Part shown: positions 6,695 to 12,111 of the stretch, one piece after another
How positions within the stretch are numbered: the stretch's first letter is position 1
Layout of the letters: every line of letters starts with the position of its first letter
Source of the DNA: CAIOZW01 sp049317725
GTDB lineage: Bacteria > Acidobacteriota > Blastocatellia > RBC074
Assembly (NCBI GenBank): GCA_049317725.1
Contig: JBMOHS010000123.1
Location: 1 to 12,111, forward strand
DNA: 12,111 nt
Reading direction: 5' to 3'
The notes under the pieces: generated by a model
What the model was told of the DNA's origin: nothing
Seen by the model: only the letters and a program-made list of their open reading frames with translations
Database searches by the model: none
Position numbers and translations under genes: made by a program

Positions 6695-7936
6695 ATGAGC
6701 AAGAGAATGTCGGGAAAGGGTCGACGACTGTTATCGGGGCAGAGGGGGGCGCGGGTTGTCGGATTGATCAGCCTGTTGGGACTGGGCGCGGCTTGGTCGA
6801 GCACACAGGCGCAGCCAGTGGTGGCGATTGCCCGGGAGCAGGCACCAGCGGTGGTCTTGGTTGAGGCCCTCGACGAGCAGGGGCAGGTCTCGGGGCAAGG
6901 TAGTGGCTTTGTCGTGACGGCGGTGGGGACGATCGTCACCAATCTGCACGTCCTGCGGGGAGCGGCCCGGATCCAAGTTCGCTTGGCCTCAGGCGATCTC
7001 TACCAGACGACCGAGCTGGTCGATATCGACGAAGTGCGGGATCTCGCCTTGGTCCGGATTCGTGGCTATGGCTTGCCGACGGTGACATTGGGAGACTCCG
7101 ATACGGTCGAGGTGGGTCAGCCGGTGGTGGTGATCAGCAGTCCTTCGGGGCTGACCAATTCGCTCTCCACGGGGATCCTCAGCGGCGTCCGTCGATTGGA
7201 GACCCACCGCATCTTTCAGATGACGGCGCCAATTGGGCAAGGCAGCAGCGGAGGGGCCCTCTTCGATTCACAAGGGCGGGTTATTGGGGTGGTCACCTAT
7301 CGCCTCGAGGGTGGGCAGAATCTCAACTTCGCCGTTCCCATCAACTATGTCCGTGGGCTGATTCGGGATGAGCCGACGATGTCTCTCTCCCACCTCCGGG
7401 ATTTGGCTGACCCAAGTGCGAGGAGATCGAAGGCGCCAGCGGCAGGAACCTCTGGGCAGGAGGGGGTCTCAGTCGATGAGCCACTCCTCCCCGTCTCTCG
7501 TGGAAAACGGGGGGCGGTCCCGCTCGACCCGATGTTTCCAAGGCCGGATGAGGCGTTGGCACTCTTCTACCGATTGGTCGATGGGATTGGCCGGACCCAC
7601 TTCGACGAGGTCTTGGAACTGACCCGGACCGCCGAGCTGGTCCAGACCGCTCAGGATGGACGCAGCGAAACCCATACCATTCGTTATCTCAGCTACCATC
7701 ACGGGATGACCCTCCATTTCTCCCTTCCTGATCGTCTTTTGACGACGGTCGATCTGTTGGTGACCTGGACGCTGGACGACCTGCGGAACACCTTCGGACC
7801 GAAGTTCAAACGTCGGACCCTTGGGACGCAGACCCTCCTGGATTATGGCCGCCTGGAGACAGGCCGGTCCCTGGTTGCCCTCCTCGATGGAGCGGGCAAT
7901 ATCCGGACGCTGCGTTTTGCACGGGCTGCCAAGTGA
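6695..7936 (+). CDS. Exported trypsin-like (HtrA/DegP-type, S1C) serine protease without PDZ domain
   Basis: A 413-residue protein. After an Arg-rich n-region, VVGLISLLGLGAAW ending in AQA forms a signal peptide (cleavage near residue 39). A trypsin-fold domain runs from about 40 to 225 with the full triad: H85 in TNLHVL, D116 in RDLALV and S185 in GQGSSGGALF. The FAVPINYVRGL segment ends the domain, as in DegP and DegQ. These proteases degrade misfolded envelope proteins. PDZ domains, usual in the family, are absent. Instead there is a low-complexity linker (about 235-280) and a C-terminal region of about 135 residues (DEALALFYRLVDGI to the end) that I do not recognise. It reads as one folded alpha/beta unit. 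The start is ATG 6695, since no Shine-Dalgarno supports any start and the -10 box is placed for leaderless initiation. It follows the GHL10 gene by 52 bases but probably has its own promoter. Confidence 0.88.
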   Translation: MSKRMSGKGRRLLSGQRGARVVGLISLLGLGAAWSSTQAQPVVAIAREQAPAVVLVEALDEQGQVSGQGSGFVVTAVGTIVTNLHVLRGAARIQVRLASGDLYQTTELVDIDEVRDLALVRIRGYGLPTVTLGDSDTVEVGQPVVVISSPSGLTNSLSTGILSGVRRLETHRIFQMTAPIGQGSSGGALFDSQGRVIGVVTYRLEGGQNLNFAVPINYVRGLIRDEPTMSLSHLRDLADPSARRSKAPAAGTSGQEGVSVDEPLLPVSRGKRGAVPLDPMFPRPDEALALFYRLVDGIGRTHFDEVLELTRTAELVQTAQDGRSETHTIRYLSYHHGMTLHFSLPDRLLTTVDLLVTWTLDDLRNTFGPKFKRRTLGTQTLLDYGRLETGRSLVALLDGAGNIRTLRFARAAK

Positions 7937-7942
7937 GGTGGG

Positions 7943-9451
7943 TCAGTGGGGAGAGGGGGGAACTGGCCCCTTGTAGAAGACAAAATAGCGCTGGTGCCGT
8001 GGTCCGCCGACGCCAAACCAGGAATAGCTGAGAAGGTAGCCGCGGAGGGTGAAGGAGGCTTCGTGGAGCAGCTCGAACCCCGCGTTCTGGAAGTCGGCCG
8101 CTTCGATGGCGTACCATTTGGGACCGATCCGTTGATCCCAGACGACGAGGGTTCCGGCAGGCAATTTCCGCATGATTTCCTGGTCGTGAGCCGGATGGCG
8201 CGTCCATTGGACGTTCTCCCACGGGTCCCGACCGAAGAGGATGGCCACATAGGGTTCGTTCCAGACCAGCCGGGTGATGGGCAGAGGTGCCTGTCGCTGG
8301 CGTGCGGCGACCCAACGGTGGATCTCTTCGAGGGCGTAGGCGTCGCGTGACCATTCCGCCCCATCGACGTAGGCAGCATTGGCGTAAGCCGACGTCGCGA
8401 GGATGACGCTGGCGCAGGCGAGGCGAATTGGCCGGGAGAGTGCCTCCCCGATCAGCCCGGCTAACCGGTTCCAACCCACCAGCGTCAGCAGGGCAATCGC
8501 CGGGCTGATGGTAATGAGATAGCGCGGATAGCCCGCCGATCCGAGCAGTCCAAAGGCACGCAGGATCGTGTGCAGCCCGAAGAGCAGCAGAAAACTCGAG
8601 GTCAAGGTCGGGAGGGCCAGCTCTCGCAGCAGGCGGACGAGACCCCAGGCAAAGGGAATCAGCAAGAAGGGGCCGACGATCTCAGGTAACCGGGCAGGGT
8701 AGGCGAGGAGGCCGGCCGCTCCGTAGATGGTCCCGGTGAGGGGCCAGTCGCGCGGCCAGTTGTGCAGGATGAAGAGGGGGTCGCCTGTCAGAGCCCACGC
8801 TGCCAGCCACCAGAGAAGTATGCCTGTGCCGAGCCAGAGGATCGAGCTGACCCGCCGCCAAGCGGCTCTGTCCTGCGGAAGCCCTCCGCCAGGAACGTGT
8901 GCCCGCCAGATCCAGACAGCCCAGAGCAGCCCGAGAAAGAATCCCTCAGGTCGGGCAAGGATCGTCAGCGAGGCGACGATCATTCCCGTAACCAGCCGCC
9001 CGCGAAGATGCAATCGCAGCGCGATGACGTAGACCAGCGCGAAGACAGGCTCGGTCATATTGTCCGCGGCGAAGAGAAAGAAGGATGGCTGGAGCCAGAC
9101 AAATGGAATGGCCAGAGCGGGCCGGGGGAGACCCAGGTCGCGGGCGATCTGGTAGGTCTGCCACGCGATGACCAGGCAGATCAGCACCGAGAAGCCCCGG
9201 GTCGCCTGGTACCCTGCCAGGGCTGGAATGGCGTAGAGGGTCGTGTAGAGCGGACGGGCCCAGACTCCGACCAGGATCTCGGGATGCGTCCATGCCCACT
9301 TGGCAAACAGGTAATGGAGTCCACCGTCCTGCTGGCAACTATCCACGAAGAGCCAGAGCAGGAGAGCCCCCGCCAAGCCGCAGACGAGGATCCAGAGCCA
9401 AGCGGCCAGGGTGGGAGGAGCGTCGGGCAGGAGCTTACCAGTCGGACTCAT
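7943..9451 (-). CDS. GT-C type membrane glycosyltransferase (PMT/ArnT-like)
   Basis: A 502-residue integral membrane protein with roughly ten to twelve hydrophobic segments across residues 15 to about 370, then a soluble C-terminal domain of about 130 residues. After the first membrane helix comes SCQQDGGLHY (about 38-47), with D42 in the place of the acidic catalytic or metal-binding residue found in the first extracytoplasmic loop of GT-C enzymes. Such enzymes move a sugar from a polyprenyl-phosphate donor to protein, lipid or polysaccharide outside the membrane. Donor and acceptor cannot be told from sequence. ATG 9451 is chosen because GAGGAG lies 4 bases upstream. It overlaps the end of the NYN gene by 17 bases, so translation is probably coupled. 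An upstream start at 9484 is possible but lacks such a site. The gene ends 6 bases from the stop of the convergent protease gene. Confidence 0.8.
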   Translation of the reverse strand: MSPTGKLLPDAPPTLAAWLWILVCGLAGALLLWLFVDSCQQDGGLHYLFAKWAWTHPEILVGVWARPLYTTLYAIPALAGYQATRGFSVLICLVIAWQTYQIARDLGLPRPALAIPFVWLQPSFFLFAADNMTEPVFALVYVIALRLHLRGRLVTGMIVASLTILARPEGFFLGLLWAVWIWRAHVPGGGLPQDRAAWRRVSSILWLGTGILLWWLAAWALTGDPLFILHNWPRDWPLTGTIYGAAGLLAYPARLPEIVGPFLLIPFAWGLVRLLRELALPTLTSSFLLLFGLHTILRAFGLLGSAGYPRYLITISPAIALLTLVGWNRLAGLIGEALSRPIRLACASVILATSAYANAAYVDGAEWSRDAYALEEIHRWVAARQRQAPLPITRLVWNEPYVAILFGRDPWENVQWTRHPAHDQEIMRKLPAGTLVVWDQRIGPKWYAIEAADFQNAGFELLHEASFTLRGYLLSYSWFGVGGPRHQRYFVFYKGPVPPSPH

Positions 9452-9926
9452 CGTCCTCCTCGTCTTCATCGGCGGACACCCCAAAGTAACGAAGCCAGCT
9501 CTCCGTCTCCCCGTCTTCGAGTGCGGGGGGGGAGATCAGCTGGCCAGACGCCTGCGCCTCCTCCATGAAGCGGCGAAAGACCCCCGATTTGATCACCCGG
9601 ACACCGCAGACCCGTACCCGATCGGTCAATTGGCGGTCAGAAGTGACGACCGTCAGATTGCGCTTGTTGGGAGTCGCTTCGACCAGCTCGACGATCCTTG
9701 AATCCGCATCCGAGCCGGGCGACGCGTAGTGGATCCGTACGCTCCGGTAGCTTGTCCCCTCCGGGAACCGGTCGTCTGGCCGGCCATCAAAGACGACGGT
9801 CAGTCTGGTCTGGCGGGCCCGGGCAAGGCGGGAGAGGTTCTCCAGCAGCTGACGGCGTGCGGCAGGCTTGTCGCGATGCCATCCGACCTGCTGCCCCATT
9901 ACATTGTTGCCGTCAATCAGGTACAT
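9435..9926 (-). CDS. YacP-like NYN-domain ribonuclease with acidic tail
   Basis: A 163-residue cytoplasmic protein of the NYN (PIN-like) nuclease fold, YacP/Rae1 type. Members cut RNA using clustered acidic residues and a metal ion. Visible motifs in order are MYLIDGNNVMG at the N-terminus, TVVFDG, SDADSRIVELVE and TVVTSDRQLTDRVRVCGV, which carry the expected aspartates. The last dozen residues are almost all Asp and Glu. ATG 9926 is chosen because YLIDGNN then sits at the usual N-terminal place. A GTG at 9938 would add four residues. The GGAG before the ATG is only 2 bases away. An eight-C run in the coding strand (9525-9532) is a possible slippage site. The gene starts 27 bases after the peptidase stop and overlaps the glycosyltransferase gene. 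The specific RNA target is unknown. Confidence 0.82.
   Translation of the reverse strand: MYLIDGNNVMGQQVGWHRDKPAARRQLLENLSRLARARQTRLTVVFDGRPDDRFPEGTSYRSVRIHYASPGSDADSRIVELVEATPNKRNLTVVTSDRQLTDRVRVCGVRVIKSGVFRRFMEEAQASGQLISPPALEDGETESWLRYFGVSADEDEEDDESDW
9456..9461 (-). promoter_or_regulatory. Shine-Dalgarno of the glycosyltransferase inside the NYN acidic-tail codons
   Basis: On the minus strand GAGGAG (9461 to 9456) lies 4 bases before ATG 9451 and is also read as Glu-Glu in the NYN protein tail. The only good site for this start is thus inside the preceding gene, which supports coupled translation. Confidence 0.6.
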
Positions 9927-9953
9927 CTCTCCGTGCACTTCCGTTGGAGACCC

Positions 9954-11297
9954 TTACGGGGTCCCGGAGGCCGACGCCGAACGTACCGCCAGGGCCCGTG
10001 CGACGGCCCGGGAGGGAATGATCGTGCCCCAGCCCTGTCGGTCGATGGGCGTCTGGCGCAGTCGAATGGCGGTCTCGATCAGGATTCGCTTGACCTGCCA
10101 GGGGAGCAGGCCAGGATGAGCTTCCAACATCTGCGCGACGACAGACGACACGATCGGGGCCGCGAAGCTCGTCCCATCGACGTGCTTGTAATGGCCGCTG
10201 ATGACATTGGCATCGTGCAGTTTGATGGCGAGCAGGTGGCGAATGAGATAGATCGGCAGGTTGGCGGCCGCATCGAGCTCTCGGTCGATGCCGGGGTGGG
10301 CGAGGAGCTCCTCCCGAAGTGTCGCGTCCGCTGTTCGTTGAAGTCGATCGTAGAAGTGGGCCTCGTCCGCCGTTGGCGTCCCGGGGAGGATCGGGGCAGC
10401 GAGCCAGATGCTGGGGGCGATGATCTCCGGCTTCTGGAGCCCATCGATCGTCGGTCCATACGAGGAGTGGTAGAGTTCGTTGTCCTCGAGTTCGAGGGTG
10501 TTCCGGTCGTTGAATCCTCCGACGGTGATGACCGCGGGCGTCGAGGCGGGAGGCAGGACCGAGGGGGTCGGGTTGTGGCCCGCATTGCCCGCCGCACAGA
10601 CGACGACTATTCCCGCCCGAACCGCTGCCTCGGCCGCTTGTGACAGGCGGTCTGTCAGGTACGAGGCAACGTAGTCACCACCACAAGAGATATTCAGGAC
10701 CCGAATTCCGAACTGCTCTCGGTGCTCAATCACCCACTCGATCCCGCGCCGGATGTCGTCGTGGAGAATCCGCTTCGCCGATCCCACTTTGACCAGCACG
10801 AGATTGGCCTCAGAGGCGATTCCGCGATAGAGCCCCTGCGAGAGATGGCCATTTCCACTGGCGACAACCGAGGTCATCATCCCGTGCCAACTGGAGACGT
10901 CGGGAATCGAGAGTTCCGCACGATCGAAGTGGGGATCGACCAGATTTTCATAGTGCAGGATTCGATTGTGAGGTTCGATGAGGTCAGGGTGAGGGTAAAA
11001 GCCCGAATCGAGGAAGGCGATGGTTACGCCACGCCCTGTGAATCGCTCCTCCGCTCCCATCCGCAGCGGCGTTGGCAGAATGTGCAGACGACCATCGCGA
11101 AAAAGCGTTGGGTTGGCCCGTACCCGGTCGACCGCTCGCCGGAAGAGGTTGAGACATCCTTCGCACGCCCCCTGCTCAGGTGCCCACCCAGGAATATTGG
11201 AGGCAATCAGCGAGAGGTACTGCTCGTCCCGTCGAGCCTCTTCCGGGAGCAGCCGGTTGTTGGATCGCCCGCAGAGTGGGCATTGTGGTGGTCTCAT
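9954..11297 (-). CDS. Subtilisin-family (S8) serine peptidase with N-terminal zinc-ribbon-like motif
   Basis: A 447-residue protein with a complete subtilase active site: D97 in IAFLDSG, H138 in SSWHGMMTS, oxyanion N238 in CAAGNAG and S377 in DGTSFAAP. There is no signal peptide or propeptide, so it is probably cytoplasmic. The N-terminus has two CxxC pairs (C6/C9 in CPLCG and C45/C48 in CEGC) that could bind zinc. A mostly helical insertion of about 65 residues (about 305-370) lies between the substrate-binding core and the catalytic serine. ATG 11297 is chosen because it puts CPLCG at the start and follows GAGAG by about 4 bases. The frame stays open to 11489, but that Arg-rich stretch looks non-coding. 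It is the first gene of a minus-strand operon with the NYN RNase (27 bases downstream) and the glycosyltransferase. The substrate is unknown. Confidence 0.87.
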   Translation of the reverse strand: MRPPQCPLCGRSNNRLLPEEARRDEQYLSLIASNIPGWAPEQGACEGCLNLFRRAVDRVRANPTLFRDGRLHILPTPLRMGAEERFTGRGVTIAFLDSGFYPHPDLIEPHNRILHYENLVDPHFDRAELSIPDVSSWHGMMTSVVASGNGHLSQGLYRGIASEANLVLVKVGSAKRILHDDIRRGIEWVIEHREQFGIRVLNISCGGDYVASYLTDRLSQAAEAAVRAGIVVVCAAGNAGHNPTPSVLPPASTPAVITVGGFNDRNTLELEDNELYHSSYGPTIDGLQKPEIIAPSIWLAAPILPGTPTADEAHFYDRLQRTADATLREELLAHPGIDRELDAAANLPIYLIRHLLAIKLHDANVISGHYKHVDGTSFAAPIVSSVVAQMLEAHPGLLPWQVKRILIETAIRLRQTPIDRQGWGTIIPSRAVARALAVRSASASGTP

Positions 11298-11314
11298 ACG
11301 CTCTCGCTGGAGGT

Positions 11315-11353
11315 CACTTTTCCAACTCTTCCTTGCTGCCGAGTGGAAAAGTG
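11315..11353. repeat. Perfect 10-bp inverted repeat upstream of the S8 peptidase
   Basis: CACTTTTCCA (11315-11324) and TGGAAAAGTG (11344-11353) are exact reverse complements 19 bases apart. The near arm lies 17 bases from ATG 11297. In RNA from the minus strand this gives a 10-bp stem just before the ribosome binding site. As DNA it could be a regulator site. Confidence 0.6.
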
Positions 11354-11361
11354 GAGGAGGT

Positions 11362-11381
11362 CGAAAAGGGTAACGAAAAGG
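11362..11381 (-). repeat. Tandem CCTTTTCG repeat at the S8 promoter
   Basis: CGAAAAGG occurs at 11362-11369 and 11374-11381 (CCTTTTCG on the minus strand), 12 bp apart, just downstream of the -10 box and across the expected start site. The same CTTTTC core recurs inside both arms of the inverted repeat at 11315-11353. Confidence 0.5.
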
Positions 11382-11382
11382 C

Positions 11383-11411
11383 AATGTATCACGGGCTCGA
11401 CGGAGGGCCAA
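11383..11411 (-). promoter_or_regulatory. Candidate promoter for the S8-NYN-glycosyltransferase operon
   Basis: On the minus strand TTGGCC (11411-11406) is followed after exactly 17 bases by TACATT (11388-11383). Each box matches consensus at four of six positions. Transcription would start near 11376, giving a leader of about 79 bases that contains the inverted repeat. Confidence 0.4.
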
Positions 11412-11590
11412 GCCGGTTGTCGATCGGGCAAGGCTCGCCCACTTCCCCCATCTCCTTTGGTTGCCTTCAGAAGCCCGCTTGTGGCACATTCAGCGGTCTG
11501 GAAGGTCGAGGCTAGGGCCTGTCCCCTCGATGAATGTGGGCCGTTGGGAGAAGGGATACGGGTTTGATCGAGAGAAGCGGAAATCGGACG

Positions 11591-12111
11591 GTGACCACTC
11601 CACTGGCGATTGATGCCGATGGGGTGGTTCGCCGCTACGGGGAGTTGACAGCGGTCGATCGGATCAGCTTTCAAGTGGGACAGGGGGAGGCGTTCGGGCT
11701 TCTCGGCCCGAATGGTGCCGGCAAATCGACCCTCATGCGGATGATCTACTGCCGGAGCCCACTCACAGAGGGGCGGTTGCGGGTCGTCGGCCTTGACGTC
11801 ATGACCGAGGCCCGGGCGATCAAGGCACGGGTCGGGGTTGTCCCCCAGGAGAACAACCTCGATCCAGATCTCAATCTTCGGGAAAATCTGCTGGTCTATG
11901 CGCGCTACTATCGCATTCCCAGGGCACTGGCCGAGGAGCGGGCGGATCGACTGATCGAGTTCGCCGAGCTGGAAGAGAAGCGCACCGCCCGGATCGAGAC
12001 TCTCTCCGGCGGAATGAAGCGGCGACTGATGATTGCGCGGGGCCTGATCAACGACCCATCCATCCTCATTCTGGATGAACCGACGACCGGGCTCGATCCT
12101 CACGTTCGCCA
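11591..12111 (+). CDS. ABC transporter ATP-binding protein (NodI/DrrA-like), 3' end outside window
   Basis: The frame from GTG 11591 is open to the window edge and gives 173 residues of an ABC ATPase. Walker A is GPNGAGKST (39-47), the Q-loop is VPQE with Q86, the signature is LSGGM (138-142), and Walker B is ILILDEP with D162 and E163, followed by TTGLDP. QENNLDPDLNLRENLLVYARYY is typical of the NodI/DrrA group, which pairs with an ABC-2 permease to export lipids, polysaccharides or drugs. A permease gene is likely just downstream, beyond the window. GTG 11591 gives the usual short N-terminus before VVRRYG. TTG 11564 and ATG 11534 are in-frame alternatives. None has a strong Shine-Dalgarno, so the start is uncertain. 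Confidence 0.88.
   Translation, partial: MTTPLAIDADGVVRRYGELTAVDRISFQVGQGEAFGLLGPNGAGKSTLMRMIYCRSPLTEGRLRVVGLDVMTEARAIKARVGVVPQENNLDPDLNLRENLLVYARYYRIPRALAEERADRLIEFAELEEKRTARIETLSGGMKRRLMIARGLINDPSILILDEPTTGLDPHVR

Larger units (their letters stand above)
11298..11590. other. Divergent intergenic region between S8 peptidase and ABC ATPase genes
   Basis: No gene is convincing in these 293 bases. The peptidase side holds a promoter candidate, an inverted repeat and repeated CTTTTC motifs. On the ABC side I see no good -10/-35 pair and only weak ribosome binding sites. Confidence 0.5.

Noticed and set aside
8762..9568. 268-codon + strand open frame
   Set aside because: It is antisense to the glycosyltransferase, and its product is a hydrophilic low-complexity sequence complementary to membrane-segment codons.
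11298..11489. Longer N-terminus for the S8 peptidase
   Set aside because: The extra 64 residues are Arg-rich without family features and cover the promoter, inverted repeat and CTTTTC motifs. The CPLCG motif directly follows ATG 11297.
11294..12103. 269-codon minus-strand open frame at the right end
   Set aside because: It is antisense to the ABC ATPase, which has all Walker and signature motifs on the + strand.
1..12111. CRISPR array, insertion sequence, prophage or tRNA/rRNA genes
   Set aside because: No regularly spaced repeats, transposase or integrase motifs, terminal inverted repeats or tRNA-like cloverleafs were seen on either strand.

Overview
The window is about 12.1 kb of GC-rich bacterial chromosome, densely coding on both strands. 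There are no tRNA, rRNA, CRISPR or insertion-sequence signals. Shine-Dalgarno sites, Sec and Tat signals, RadA and a peptidoglycan-active gene pair mark it as bacterial. The fused serine hydrolase-NamZ protein and the family-10-like glycosidase are gene types I associate with Planctomycetota and Acidobacteriota. That placement is a guess from family knowledge, since no marker gene here settles the phylum.

Layout. The first 129 bases are the C-terminus of RadA. A 432-base gap follows, with a 21-base A/T-only block, a good sigma70-type promoter and a hairpin-rich leader of about 315 bases. It leads into a Tat-exported vanadium-dependent haloperoxidase (562-2472). A long stem plus T-run (2522-2605) separates this from two exported peptidoglycan-turnover genes. 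The first is a beta-lactamase-fold serine hydrolase fused to a NamZ-type exo-N-acetylmuramidase (2672-5221). The second, 32 bases downstream, is a GHL10/DigH-like glycosyl hydrolase (5254-6642). Next is a secreted HtrA-like trypsin-fold protease with no PDZ domain but an unrecognised C-terminal region (6695-7936). Its start has a -10 box placed for a leaderless transcript and a 10-bp tandem repeat.

That protease meets, tail to tail with 6 bases between stops, a minus-strand operon read 11297 to 7943. The operon encodes a cytoplasmic subtilisin-family peptidase with an N-terminal zinc-ribbon-like CxxC pair, a YacP-like NYN-domain RNase with a very acidic tail, and a GT-C type membrane glycosyltransferase. 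The last two overlap by 17 bases, and the codons for the acidic tail double as the ribosome binding site of the glycosyltransferase. Upstream of the peptidase is a regulatory region with a perfect 10-bp inverted repeat and several CTTTTC motifs. The window ends inside a NodI/DrrA-type ABC transporter ATPase on the + strand (from 11591).

How the genes may work together. The serine hydrolase-NamZ fusion and the GHL10 protein form a plausible extracytoplasmic route for dismantling peptidoglycan, with stem-peptide removal, exo-muramidase action and cleavage of denuded glycan. The haloperoxidase and HtrA-like protease are also exported, so the + strand block is mostly envelope or extracellular in function. 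The minus-strand operon joins cytoplasmic proteolysis, RNA cleavage and envelope sugar transfer, and its shared purpose is unclear.
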